Source: Crambe crambe
Taxonomy: Eukaryota; Porifera; Demospongiae; Poecilosclerida; Crambeidae
Assembly (NCBI GenBank): GCA_963924555.1
Contig: OZ004595.1
Coordinates: forward strand, 3,038,001-3,102,000
Length of the DNA stretch: 64,000 bases
Direction: 5' to 3'
The translations under genes were made by a program, and so were the position numbers. This document shows, one piece after another, positions 33,911 to 47,365 of the stretch (positions are counted from its first letter, which is position 1; each line of letters begins with the position of its first letter). The notes under the pieces are model-generated. The model searched no databases. It was not told the DNA's origin and saw nothing but the letters and a program-made list of their open reading frames with translations.

Positions 33911-34678
33911 CCAATTTATACCAGTTATACTTATAGCTAGGTTAGCTAGCTATCAAATTTCTATTCTCACAGAAGTGGCTATCCTGGAGTTTGATTCACT
34001 TAGCTAGCTAGCTAGCCCTGGAAATTGATTCACTTAGCTACTGAAAAGACTCTCCCTTAGTCAGTGCCTGAGACTGAACTCCCAAATTGACTGTATCATT
34101 TAAATGACTGATTGTTACGTAAGTGTCTAAGTTGATCAAGTGTAGCTATTAGTTGTTAGCTAACTACGTACACTGTGTAGCTACTTCATACCACAGGAAT
34201 GCTCTCTGTAAACAGTTTACAAGAGCAGTTTATACCTTACAGTTTACAGAGTAAATTCCTTACACATGTGCACTTTCTGTTACAGAGTATATTTGTATAG
34301 CTATTGCTTCTATCAAAAGAAATCCCAGTTATAGCTAGCTGTCAAGGGAGGAAATTGTACTCAATAGCTACATGGTTTGATAATATTCATCCTTTAAAGA
34401 TCAGCTATGTAGCTATTAGTGTCATTCATTATTTGTTGTCCACTACCTATTGTCAGTTATCTATAAGCCATCTATCGTTGGATATCTATTGTCAGCCATT
34501 TATTGTTGGCCATGTATGCGGGCATTTCACAATTCCTATAGCTACGTGCTTGCCAAGAAGTGAAGAGCTTATTATTGAAGGCCCTGAACTTTTTGAAGTA
34601 AACTTTAGTGACATTTTTAAATTACAAAATAGACGCATGAACTGTATTTATATTTTCAATGGGAATAGTATCAATTGG

Positions 34679-34679
<1 letters not shown>

Positions 34680-34710
<31 letters not shown>
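34680..34710. repeat. Poly-G run
   Basis: About 30 consecutive G. The frame crossing it is not coding. Confidence 0.9.
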
Positions 34711-34711
<1 letters not shown>

Positions 34712-35652
34712 ATCCCAGGTTTTCACAACCTCTGTATTAATCCCTGGCTACTGTGTTAAGGCTATGCATGAGGATCAAAAGTGACATTAATTACAAATGA
34801 ATGTTACGTAGGGATGATAAGTCGACCGCAAAGTTTTCATTTTTCTCCTTCTCCATACTTTGACTGCTGCTTCAGCCTTTCTGTTCCTTGCTAGCTACTG
34901 CTAGATCTTAAATTCTTCATGATTAGCTACTTTTAGCACTTACACAGTTAGCTAGCTAACTAAAAGAAAATCAAAGTTTACATGACAGCTGCAGGTTTAG
35001 CTTCGTACCCAGGTCCACTTTTTTCACATGGCAGAGGAAAAGCTAGGGCCTGATATCAATTGCATGCACATGCGCTTAAAGCTCCAGCTCTGGCTGACCC
35101 ACCTAGCCCATCAGTGAAACCACAACTCTGAACCAATCAACCCAAGCTTATATATGGTCAAACATAAGGTAAGTTATGCTCTAAGCATGCATAGCTACGT
35201 ATGTATATAGCTAGCTAGCTATAGCTACCCAATAAAAACTTATAAAGTTTATAATTAATGTAGCTAATGCGTTTATCTCTCTGGCTGCTTAGTTGGGATA
35301 GCAAACACTATAGTTTGGATATACACAGGTACAGACAGGGACAGCTAACTAGAGCAGTGACACCATGTGAGATACAACTCTAAAACATGCACACCATGAC
35401 ATCTCATGAATATAGCTATCAGAGAGTGCGGTAGCACTCTCTAAGTAGGGATGGCAGGTCAAAGTCCATAGGACAGTATAAACTAAAAACTCTTCTTTCT
35501 CTTCTACTCTCACTCTACAGGTTCTCAGAAGGCTACAGTGAATTATTATATCTACAAAGAAGAGAGGAGAATGTTCAAAAGCCAAAAATTCATTCGCCAA
35601 CATAAGAAAAAAACGAGTTCTAAAATTGACTTTTCGTTCTTTTTCTTTATAA

Positions 35653-36296
35653 GGCCACTACAACTTGTTTTCCTGTTTCTGGTCGGCCGCCCGCATGTTT
35701 TAGAACGACATCAACAAATTGGGAAACACGCGGTATGCGCATGCGTAGTAGCCTGCAGTAATGCAGCTCGTTGTGGGAAGTGACTTCTATGCAACTGATC
35801 CCTGAATAGGTGAGTATTTAACTGTATCTAGGATCAATTTCTCAGTAATCTTTTCAGTGACAATGTAGCTAGCTAGAGGATTTATAGCTAGACTTAAATA
35901 TATTTTTATTTATTTTTTTGTTTTGTTTTAGCAAACAGCTTTAATGAATTGCAGTGTTCTTTGTCAATCTAATAATCTATCCTTGGAAGATTCTTGCAGT
36001 GAACAGTTAGTACATTCTTGCAGTACATTCTTGCAGTGAAGAGTACATCAATATATCCACCAATATGTGTCTATTGTGCCTCGTCTGTAGAGCCTGCTCC
36101 AGATGCTGACTATTTATACCTCAATGCAAAGACTGTACTCATTATAATCATTGTTTATTTATACAGTACAAGTATCATGGTTACATTATGTGATTATGTG
36201 ATTGTTTATAAGTTGCTGTAATGCTGAAACTCCGCCCGCCCGCATCAGTTGTGGGAAAATCCCTGACCAGAAACAGGAAATCAAGTTGTAGTGGCC
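35653..36296. mobile_element. PIF/Harbinger-type MITE with TAA target duplication
   Basis: The left end GGCCACTACAACTTGTTTTC (then CTGTTTCTGGTC) is matched by GACCAGAAACAGGAAATCAA followed by GTTGTAGTGGCC at the right end. TAA flanks both sides (35,650-35,652 and 36,297-36,299), the 3-base TWA target typical of PIF/Harbinger. 644 bases, no transposase. Confidence 0.85.
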
Positions 36297-37346
36297 TAAT
36301 AATAATAATAATAATAATAATAATGTATAAGATCGACGTACCGACTTACTGGCTATAGTCATCAAAATTCTGCTTTGGCCATCTGTTAGAGCGGCACCTA
36401 GAGGCTGATCTTTTGCTATTCGTTTTGACTAAGGCTCTACTTCACTATTCGATAGCACTCGGAACACTGCTAATCTTTCTACGCCATTTTGAAGGGGGCG
36501 GGGCTTATGGGCGGAGCCACGTAAGCTTAAGTTTAGCTATAGCCAAGGTCTTCATTCATTATCTGATGATGTTCCAGTCACTCCTTGCTGAATTACAGTA
36601 CAGATGCTCATCCTATAGTAGCATTATAGCCAGTACTTGGCTGTAGTGTAGTCAGCTCACTTCACCATGCCGTGTACATGTCATTTACATTGCTGTTGCT
36701 GTAAAGTTTTATATCAACAAAACTTAAATAGCTAAACAAATTCTTCAACCAGAGACACTGTATGTACCTACAAAAGAGGTTTATGTAGAGCTGGCTTTGT
36801 ATAGTACTGTACTGTAGCCTCCCTCATTCAACTTCAAGCACTAAGAAAAAGGATAGAAACAAGTGAGCGTAAAAAATTTCTTCAAATAAAAAGGTTAAGT
36901 AGGGATAGCCTAAAATCTAGCTGGGCTATCTATAATGTGCTGCAGCCTCGTATGAAAAAAATCTTCGCGATATTACCTCATAAAAGGGGTGGGGCAATTA
37001 ATAGCAGTTCTCCTCATATAACACCTGCACAGGATGTGGCCATTTGATGGCATCCACTATTATGATCACTACACCAAATGCATAAACTCCCCATACTCCT
37101 CCCTCAAGCAAGACATACGTACCATCTCAATAATTATTTCAGTGATCACATATGTAACAATTAGCTAATGCTGTTCACTTTTTAAAATGTTCACTCCTTT
37201 CAGTACTCCATTACACTGCAGATGATCATCCTTCAAACTCTCCTCCCTGAACAGAATGAAATACTGATCATTAAATAAATTTAGTTCAATCAAGGAAGCC
37301 TTTAGTGTCTATCAATTTTCATAATCACAAAGAAAAAGAATGCAAA

Positions 37347-37793
37347 CAAGTGAATGCAAAAAATTTCTTCGAAATAAAAATGTGAAGTAGGGATGCTATT
37401 ATAACTGCAGCTTCATTATGAAAACCAAGTACTGCAGCATCGAAGCAGTATGGCCCAAAAATCTAGCTGGAATATGTATTATAACTGCATGCAAGAGAGT
37501 GAACTTAGTGAAGTGACCCTTACCCATCATCAAGTACAAGATACTATTCCTACTTCACTCCCATGATCAAGGGCCAAAGGAGTGAAGTAGGAATAGTATC
37601 TCGTACTTGATGATGGGTAAGGGTCACTTCACTAAGTTCACTCTCTTGCATGCAGTTATAATACATATTCCAGCTAGATTTTTGGGCCATACTGCTTCGA
37701 TGCTGCAGTACTTGGTTTTCATAATGAAGCTGCAGTTATAATAGCATCCCTACTTCACATTTTTATTTCGAAGAAATTTTTTGCATTCACTTG
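37347..37793. repeat. Near-perfect palindrome, two 215-base arms
   Basis: The left arm (37,347-37,561) and right arm (37,579-37,793) are reverse complements with one mismatch that I could find (GTACAAGA against GTACGAGA), around a 17-base spacer CATGATCAAGGGCCAAA. A diverged single arm at about 36,862 (CAAGTGAGCGTAAAAAATTT) shows that it belongs to a foldback family. A transcript would fold into a 215-base-pair hairpin. Confidence 0.95.
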
Positions 37794-38950
37794 TGTATAC
37801 TATAATTATGCACACCCATGCACTCTGGGGTGCATTAAGCATAACCTGCAGTAGCTGTGCAGACCTGTTTTTTCACAGGGTGGCGCTCCAGCCCTTGAAT
37901 TAGGGGACTCGCTATTTCATGCACATCCATTACACAAATCATAATATTTTGAGTAGCTGCATAGCTATAGCAAGAGGCAACCATGGATCATTCAAAGATT
38001 CTGTTGCGTTTGATCTTCCAGCACTAGATTTAGCTGACTCTTAAGAAGTGTTCTAGCTGTTCATGGAGGAAGTAAGTGAAGATCACTGGTATGGGTTGCA
38101 ACTTAACCTCTCAAAGTTTAGCTAATTATGAATGTCTCAAGCTTCTGGCATACTAGCTACATGATTCCAAAGCTGTAGCAAGGTGGTAAGGCCCACATAC
38201 TTATGGCACACACACCCTACGTAAGTTTATATATAGAAGGGTGCATACAGTGTGCATTATTTTGAGTATATTGATGTCAAGCTAGCTAGCTACAGCTCTT
38301 AGCTAAAGGGCTACTATATAGCTAGAACTGAAGTCAGACTCAATGAAAAGGTTTGTAATCAAGTCAAATGTGGTATGGCTATAGCCGTACCTACCGTACC
38401 AGTTCCTACGGCCCTGTATTTGATGGTTCTATAATGGTTTCACCAAAATTTTAACCGTAACTCATTCATATCTATTATGGAGTGCATATGTAGAGCATTG
38501 GAAGCTATTGCCACTTCTTGTTATTCCAAGCCATGGTGCGCTGTCTATAGCTAATTTTGTAAAAGTGTACAGTTGAATGATAATATTCAAGTATATTCAG
38601 TGTTGCTTTCTAAAAATAAAAAGAGCATAGTGATTAGAGCAGGTGGTAAAATGAAAATTCCAGTATGAACTGAATCGTGATATTCACTGTCATTGTATAT
38701 GCATGATAATGATATGGCTGAAGTTTTTTTTCTTATTGATGTTAGTATTATGATTAAGGTATCATGATGTTACTATTCTTGCCCACCATCTATGTTATAA
38801 AAGCAAATTTTCTTGTATAACTCTCTATGGTAGTAAATATCTTATCATCATCAATATCAGAGCTACTATACTCACTCTATTTATCAACAGATATAAATTA
38901 TCTATTTCAATGTGATGATTCTCTCAACTTGATTTTATAATTGCAGTAAA

Positions 38951-41900
38951 ATGAACTTTCGACAGCGAAGAAGAAGACCTCAACGTCAGCAATATGGACA
39001 CAAATTGCCAATGTTTTCTAAGCAGGATTTTTCTTCTCGTGATGATACATTCCAATTGATTAGGGACCTTTCGAACAACATTAAACGATTTCACGGCACT
39101 CTGGAAGAAGCAAACATTAAAATTAATGAAGTTATTCAAGTGCTTCTAAAAGTATCTTGTGGTCTTATGGAAGAAGATGATGACATACGTAACAAGGCAA
39201 TAACTATTTTGGGTGAAGTATTTAGTGATCGATGTCCTAATTTTCAGAACAGTCTCAAAATACACATCAAGAATTCAATTCCTATAGGATCAAATCTTAA
39301 TATTGAAGAAAGCATCAAGTCCTTGTGTGAATTATTCAAGCTGTTATTTGATAAGCTTCCAAGTATATGGAGCATATTACCTTTGGACGAGCTTCATCAA
39401 ACTGTTGAAACTCTCATTCAACTCGATTGCCTTCCAAATAAGGAAGAATTGTCATCCAAAGTGAAGGAAATGCTTGAGTCACGTAAAATGATGAAAGAGC
39501 AGGAACGTGTCAAGAGAATTACTTCAAAATTGAAGCATGCACCTTTAAAAAAATGGGATGATTCAGAATACCGAACGATCCAAATTCTTCCAAAGTGGGA
39601 AGAAGTGAGTAACCCAAAGCCTCCTTACAAGTTGAGACCAAATATAGTTGAGGGGGCATATGAGGACTGGATGCATTATTACGATGTACAGTTCCGCTTG
39701 CTGAGAGAAGATTTCATATCTCCCCTCCGAAAAGGCATCAGCGACTACTTTGAGGGTAAAATGGGACGAAATCTGCGCAATGTGAGAGTCTACAACCATG
39801 TTCAGATAAAAAGAACTCTCTTTACCAGAACTGGATTGTGCCATGTAATAAAATTTGATGTATCTCATCTAAGGCGCTGCAATTGGGAGCACTCCAAACG
39901 TCTCATTTTTGGTTCTCTCTTGTGCCTCTCCCCTGACAACTTCAGGAATAAGGTCTTCTTTGCCGTGGTCACCAATAGAGAACCACATGAAGTATCCAGA
40001 GGTTTCCTACAAGTAATGTTCCAAGGAGGTGCTGAACTCATAGCTCACAAGCACTTTGGAACAGAATTTGTAATGGTGGAGTCACTGGCTTACTATGAAG
40101 CTAGTCAGTACATACTCCGAAGCTTACAAACAGCAGAAGTTAACACAATGCAACGGTTTACTAACTACCTGATTTATAACAAATGTGAAGATATTCATCC
40201 CCCTGGATATATTGACAACCGTTCTTCAACATATGATATTCAGTTTATTGTTAAAAAAGAAATGTTGAAGACTGAAGAACGGCGAGCTTATCAACATCGA
40301 TCACACCTTCACTATTGGCGGAGTTTTCCCACTAATACCAGCGATGAATTCACACAAGTAGATATCATGGATGATTCAAAATGGCCTGGCATAGATATGA
40401 CGGAACTTGATGAATCACAGCTGAAGGCTATCAAAAAGGCTTTAACACAAGAACTCTCTGTCATTCAAGGACCTCCAGGGACAGGGAAGACTTATATTGG
40501 CTTAAAGATCGTGCAAGCTCTATTGAAAAATAAGCATGTCTGGAATTCCACTAACATTCATTGGGATGCCATGATTGATGACCCATTTAATTTTGATTAC
40601 ATGTTTCATGACAGACTTGATGGCAGGCTGGATTCGCATTCCCCAGTATCCCCAATACTGGTCTTGTGTTTCACTAATCACGCACTCGATCAGTTCCTTG
40701 AAGGAATTCTCGAATTGCACAATGATCCAACTCTAAAGCTGATCAGAATTGGAAGACGAAGTAGAAATGAACGGATACAAGAATGCAATTTGAGTAATGT
40801 GAAATGCAGACTCAGAAACGTGCCAAAAGACAGATATGTTGCAATGAAACAGTTGCTAAATGAAGCAGAGAGAGTGGGAGCAACTTGTAAATATAATATG
40901 GCAACTTATAGAGATCCCATATATGAATTTATTGACCTCACACATATGAAGGATGTTATTGATGAGCATCATTATCGAACTCTCCTTGACCAGGCTGAGA
41001 CTGAAGAAGAACTCCGGAAAGAGCTTGAAATATGGCTGGGACTTTATGATAAAATCATACATGAAGAATTGATTCCAGTTGATGAAGATGATAATAGTGA
41101 TGCTGAAGATAGTGATGATTCATCGAAAAGTTCATCAGATGATGAAGAAGAAAGTTCTGAAGATGATAGCAATGTCCCTGAAGAAGTTGAGCAGGAAGAA
41201 CCTATGGATATCAATGATGAAGAAGATGAATCTGTACAAAAAATTCATGTATCTGGAGAAGCAAGCATCGAGGAAGACTCAAGGCTGGTTGAAGGGGTAA
41301 CTGAAATGTTTGAAGAATTAACCTTTGAGAATATTAGCGTCGATGTTAAATTTGGCAATGAAAAAAAGGAGAAAATGAAAAAAGAAAAGCTCTACAATGT
41401 CAGACGCACCATCCAAATCATCCGAAGCAGACATCACAAATCTTTGCAATATAATGGAATGTTCCAGCCAGCAATGGAAGAAGAAGAGGTAAATGAAATT
41501 GAAAATGTCCATGATATTAAGCATATACGGGATCGTTGGAGATTGTACAAGTACTGGCATAATAAGTACAGAGCACTCCTGCTGAGTCGGCTTGAAGACG
41601 ACTGCAAAGCATACAACCGAGCATGTGAAGAAGCCGATGTAGCTCGTCAAAACAATGATCGCTATGCACTGGAAACCGCTCACATTATTGGCATGACAAC
41701 TACTGGAGCTGCCAAGTACCAGCATGTCCTGCGTCTGGTCAATCCCAAAATTGTAATCGTGGAAGAGGCAGCTGAAGTACTTGAGTCTCACATAGTGTCA
41801 GCACTGAATGCTGCAACTCAGCACCTTATTCTCATTGGTGATCACAAGCAGCTGCGACCAAAGCCAAACGAGTATGATCTGGCTGTCAAGTACAAGCTCG

Positions 41901-44900
41901 ATATTTCATTATTTGAACGTTTAGTGAAGAATAATTTCCCTCACGTCACTTTGCAAATCCAGCACAGAATGAGGCCTGAAATTGCAGAGCTTGTCAAGCC
42001 TCATGTGTACGAAACCCTCGAAAATCATGAGTCTGTTAAAAATTATCCCAATATCATGGGAATAAGTGGTGACTTATTCTTCATCAAGCATCATCATCTC
42101 GAGAAAGACAGTGATCTCAGTCATTCAAATATATATGAAGCAAAATACTTGGTTGCTTTGTGCAAGTATTTACTGCAAGTTGGTTACAGTCCAAGTCAGA
42201 TAACAATCCTTGTTACTTACACTGGACAGCTTCTTGAAATGAGAAATCTGATGCCAGCTAAGATATTTCAAGGAGTCCGAGTTAGCACTGTCGACAACTT
42301 CCAGGGAGAAGAAAACGATATCATATTGCTTTCACTGGTCCGAAGTAACAAGGAAGGCAACATAGGCTTCTTAAGAGAAGAAAACCGTGTGTGCGTTGCT
42401 CTCTCTCGTGCCAAGCATGGATTTTACTGCATTGGTAATTTTGAAATGCTAAGAAAAAGCACACAGACTGACATATGGGAGAGGATAATGTCCAGTATGG
42501 AAGCCAAGGGTAGATTGGGGATTGGCCTGAAGATTCACTGTGTCAATCATCCTGAGACCCATTACACTGCCACAACACCTGAAGTCTTTGCAGTTAACTC
42601 TCCTAATGGGGGCTGCAAGCTAGACTGCCGATATCGCCTGGATTGTGGGCATGTTTGTACTCAGAAATGCCACATTACCAATCATGAACATGTAGAATTC
42701 AAATGCAAGCAGCAATGCAATCGAAAATGCCCTGAGGGCCACATGTGCACCAAACTCTGTTACGAAGAATGTCAGTGCACTACACGAGTGAAAAAGATCA
42801 TCCCTAGCTGTGGTCATCTTCAAGAAATGTTTTGCTATGAAGATCCATCTAAGTTTCATTGTCTCCACGAATGCTCTCGTCTCTGTCCACAGGGTCATAA
42901 ATGTACTTTATTCTGTTATGAAGAATGCCTTCTTTGCATGGTAAAGGTAACCAAAGTTATCCCAAAGTGTGGACACCTACAGGAAATATCTTGCTTTCAG
43001 GAACCACAGTTTGCAACGTGTTACAACAAATGTTCTCGTAAATGTCCAGAAGGTCATGGATGCACATTCCCATGTTATCAAGCACACACATGTATGTGTA
43101 TGACAGAGGTCACCAAGGTTATCCCAAAGTGTGGACACCACCAAGTAATGCCCTGTCATCAGAATCCCAATGAAGTGGATTGTCAGCACAACTGTGAGAA
43201 GTCTTGTTCTAAAGGGCACCCCTGTCCTCTCTTGTGCTCTGAAAAATGCCTACCCTGCAAGTCTAAAGTTATTGCCACTATTCCAAGTTGTGGTCATGAG
43301 GGGTATGTTAGTTGCAGTCAAGATCTCAACAAAGTTAAGTGCAAGAAACTATGTAAAAGAAAGTGTGGGCTCGGACATCCATGCAAATTAAAATGTTATC
43401 AAGAGTGTATTTGTACAACCGAAGTCGAAAGGACCCTGAAGTGTGGTCATACAGCCACTCTGCCATGTTCTGAAGACCCCAATCATCATATCTGCACAGC
43501 ACCGTGTCCAAAGAAACTGCGATGTGGTCATAATTGTTCTTCAACATGTGGTGAACGTTGTAGTTCGTTATCATGTGAAGAGAAAGTAAAAACCAAGTCA
43601 ATAATCTGTGGGCATGAAATTGAAACAACCTGTGGCAACCGTTTCCTAGCGAAATGTTTCAAGAAGATCCAAGTCACTTTACCTCTGTGTGGGCATACAG
43701 CGGAAGCTTTCTGCCATCAGAAGACAAAATTGTTCGGAATGAAATGTCTGCAGCCCTGTCTGAAGAAATTACGCTGTGGTCACAACTGCATGAATGAATG
43801 TGGGGAAGAGTGCACTAATCAGTGCGAGGCAGACAAGAGATGGAGCTGTCCTCAAGGGCATAAGCAAGCTAGCAAGTGCTACCAAGCCTTTGAACCGTGT
43901 CAAAAGAAGTGCAAGAAGTTGATGAGTTGCAGTCACCCTTGCACCAACCTGTGTGGTGAAGAATGTAGCTCAGAGCTCAAGTGCCAAGTTCTCACCAAGA
44001 AAACCTATCCCTGTGGACATCAACACATGATAGCTTGTTCAACTCCAATTGAAGAGAAGCCTTGCGATATGATCTGCCGGTCTCCACTAGCCTGTGGGCA
44101 TCTGTGCAGGGGAAAGTGTTCGGATTGTCGTTTGACACGCATCCACAAGCCATGCAGTTCTTCAGTCAAGTTGAAGCACTTTTGTGGTGAAGAAATAAAA
44201 ATGAAATGCCTGAGCATGACCCTACAATCTCATGTTGATAAGCTTTCAAATAGAATTCTCGAATGCAGACACAAGAAGATTCCCTATGAATGCAAAACTG
44301 AGTATTCTCAATGCAAAGAACCATGTGGTTGGAATTGTGCACATCATCGCTGTGGGAAGCTGTGCTATGAGCAATGTGATAGGCCAATTTGTAACCAGAA
44401 GTGCACTGAAATGTTGGAGTGTGATCACCAATGTGTTGGCCTGTGTGGGGAACCCTGTGTCTCCATCTGTCCCAAATGCGATCTAGAAAGTTTCATGAGT
44501 CAACTAAAGATGTCAAAGAAGATGTCCCCTGACCAGTGCTATTTCCAGTTGCCTTGCAGTCACATTTTTGCAGTTGAAGATTTGGACAAATACGTTGAGC
44601 ACCTGCCCAAGTGTGAAGTAAGTCCTCTTCAATGTCCAGAATGCTGTTCACCCTTCAGTTGCAGCTATCGTTATGGCAATCATATGAAGGACTCGCTGCT
44701 GCACGTTGATGCTGTGAGAGCTAAGGTTGAAGATTTAACCAAACAGCAAGAAACATCTGACCAAAAGACACTTCGATTGAACCAATTATTCAGACCCACA
44801 ATGAGAAATTTCCAGTTGAATTCTTTCTCTGTCAAAGATCCCTATCATATCAGACAGGTCATGACTGATATACAGAGAAAAATATCGGATCACTTCAAGA

Positions 44901-47278
44901 ATTCAGAGGAGTGTATGATAGCCTTTTTATTTGTCAAACTTCTCAATTATTTTTTATTGGTCAAATCAAGTGAACTGAAACAAACATTGTATGTTTTATT
45001 AAACAAGATCTCTGAGAATGAAATGACACTGTCATACCAAGTCCTTTCTGATTTAATCAGTGAGCTCTATCGTCTGTGCATTCATGTGAAAATCCATGCT
45101 TATGAGCAAACCTTCGTTTTTTCAGCTCAATATCAAGCATGTGCCACTGAAAAAGCATTTTTAGAGAAGTATGAATCTGATCCAAAGATGCGAATACAAA
45201 GAGCAGATTTCATTCGTCACTCACAGTCATTGGATGATAAGCTTCTCACTAAAGGCATCCAAATCTTTGAATCCACGAATGACTTCATTGGAGAGATAGA
45301 GTGTTTTCATCCACACATTTTGAATGGGAGCTGGCGAAGATGTGACAGAAATCACTACTACTGTGTTCCAGTCTGTGAAGTAGGAACATTAAGAGTGTCA
45401 TGTTCCGAGTGCACAGGTAGATATAAGCTATTGTAGGTTATAGCTACAAAACACTGAAATAAAATTTAATTAGCTACAGTAGTAGAAAGCCAAGATCAAT
45501 AATTTCGATTCTATTGGCTATGGTCCTAATAGCATGAGAAATTTCTGTCAGGTTTCCCTCAGGTGTAACTGACCGATCAGATAGCTCCATATAGAAATAA
45601 TCATTCTGTACTCACTATTATGTTATAATAATTAATTCACAGGAAGTTTTGCTGGGAGCATCCAAATTAGAGAGGTCAAAGTACAAATAAAAGATATTGA
45701 CATAGCGAAACAAAGAGCTGAAGGTACTACAACTCAGTCTTTTTATTTATGGATGTGCATGATCTTGGGACACACTGCATATTAATTTTTGTCTCAGCAC
45801 CAGAGTGCTGAGACACAGTGCTGAAGGCAACAATGGTACATACGAACGTGGTACGTATCAGCATGTGTGCGACAATTGTGCACATATGCACGCGCACACA
45901 TGCACATATGTGCACTAACAAAGCTTACTTGCTTTAGTCTCGTGAGCCAGCCCACTTATTTATTTTTTTTGAAAAATAAGGGTCCGGTCAATCTCGCATG
46001 GTCAAGTTGTTCTGCACAGTCAGCAGTACTGGTCGGCTGGATCCTTAATCTGACGTCATGAACTTAGTAATGTCATTATGAATAATCGCACGTGCAATGT
46101 TAACGAGTATAGATCTGCAGAACATCATGGCTTTGAAAAGGGCTATCTCTTCCAGAGTGCTGAGTTGTTGGGCTACAGCAGTATGAAAGAAAAGCAAATA
46201 GAAGCTGTGACTGGCTTTGTGGAGGGCCAGATACTTTTGTACAGGATATATTGAAGCCACACCCCATTATGAAATATGACGTGTTGCGTACATCCGTCCA
46301 GAAAAAATCTGGACACTCAGAACATGACCATGCAAGTTTGACCAGACCCTTATTTTTCAACCATCCTGCGAAAAAATAAGTGGGCTGGCTCGCAAGACTA
46401 TACTTTCTTGATGCTTGTGATTTCAGATTACAGTTGAAACATGTGTAGAACCATCATAGTGGAAGTTAGAAGACACTAAGAAGTATTTAAGCAACTAGAA
46501 TATAGCCAAACAAAACTTATATCTAGAATAAGATCAGGGTAACCTAGCTTGTAGGCCATCCCCTTTTGTTTAAGAAGCCAGAGAAACAGTGAAAGAATGG
46601 AATATAAGCCAAATCGTGCCTGCCAGCTGCATGCTAACAAATTGCATTTACCGACTTCAGCCAAGAACACTGGAGCACAAGGCTAGATTGGAATGGCATC
46701 AAGGAAGCTCAGCACCCATTGTATGACCGATGCATCTCCAAACCACACCCATCACAAATATACCGAAAATTTTACTATACATACATCATGATGATAAAAA
46801 TTCGTGCTGAGATATTCTAGTCTTTCAAAAGACTAACTTGTTTATAACGTGATAATAGCTACAACGCTATAATTATATAACTATGCTTGCAATTGTGTTG
46901 TTAGATGACTACATAAAAAACCTTCATTCAATTTCACAGCTAGTTAAAATTCTTCAATAGAATGAGTTCTGTTACTATCACTATTAATTTTTTTTATTTC
47001 AGTAATCTCTCTTATGAAAAAGAAGACATTGACAAATTCTGGTTTAGAAGATAAGGGAGCAGCAGCAATAGGTATATGTTCAGAAATTGCATGCACGGAG
47101 TCATTCAGTTTAATAGCTAAACAATAGGCTAGCTGAGGTGCTACTTTGGGTCTAGATTCTCATTCCAAGCCAAAATTATAGTTTTGTTTACATAGGTCAA
47201 CCCAGAACTGATGGGCAGAAAAAAAAGAAGAAGAAGACGAAAGGAAAAAAAACATTGATAGCTAGTACACACTACTAG
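38951..47278 (+). CDS. ZNFX1: ZNFX1: UPF1-like SF1 helicase with NFX1-type zinc fingers and RZ finger
   Basis: Coding exons 38951-45416, 45643-45723, 47003-47071 and 47196-47278 join in phase 1 each time, about 2,232 residues (human about 1,918). The helicase motifs are GPPGTGKT (about 507), VEEAAEV (about 937), GDHKQLRP (963), NFQGEENDI (about 1117) and VALSRAK (1149). A 60-residue Asp/Glu/Ser insert near 710-770 splits the helicase. From about 1,220 to 1,840 run NFX1-type Cys/His repeats (CGH..., CxxxC). At about 2,124-2,165, NGSWRRCDRNHYYC...CSECTGSFAG fits an RZ-type finger divided by the first intron. The new C-terminus is a Lys-rich tail. In animals ZNFX1 binds RNA: in vertebrates it acts in antiviral dsRNA sensing, in nematodes in small-RNA inheritance. 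An acceptor four bases before the ATG implies an untranslated 5' exon. Confidence 0.95.
45780..46850. mobile_element. Repeat element in a ZNFX1 intron, with nested MITE
   Basis: The left end carries the hairpin GTCTCAGCACCAGAGTGCTGAGAC plus CAGTGCT. The right end carries GTGCTGAGATATTCTAGTCT and AAAAGACTAACTTGT. The same two ends bound the element at 52,890-53,830. Nested within it, about 45,935-46,405, is a MITE with AGTCTCGTGAGCCAGCCCAC ends in inverted orientation. Confidence 0.6.
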
Positions 47279-47365
47279 TATACTGACTCTGGTTATAGCT
47301 ACTTTATACTAGTATACTAGTACACACTGCCAGTATACTGACTCTGGTTATAGCTACTTTGCATG
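47256..47365. repeat. Short tandem duplication just after ZNFX1
   Basis: Two copies of a segment with AGTATACTGACTCTGGTTATAG, the first starting within the last ZNFX1 codons (stop at 47,276-47,278). Confidence 0.7.

Larger units (their letters stand above)
33911..38946. other. Long gene-free, repeat-rich interval upstream of ZNFX1
   Basis: No convincing exon was found. It holds a poly-G run (34,680-34,710), a Harbinger-type MITE (35,653-36,296), an AAT microsatellite (about 36,297-36,324), a diverged arm of a foldback family (about 36,862-36,960) and the long palindrome (37,347-37,793). The ZNFX1 coding exon follows an acceptor (ATTGCAG, 38,940-38,946) placed four bases before the ATG, so at least one untranslated leader exon should lie in this interval; it was not located. 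Confidence 0.6.

Noticed and set aside
41318..41791. 157-codon minus-strand frame inside ZNFX1
   Set aside because: Antisense shadow of a long coding exon; the plus strand carries helicase motifs.
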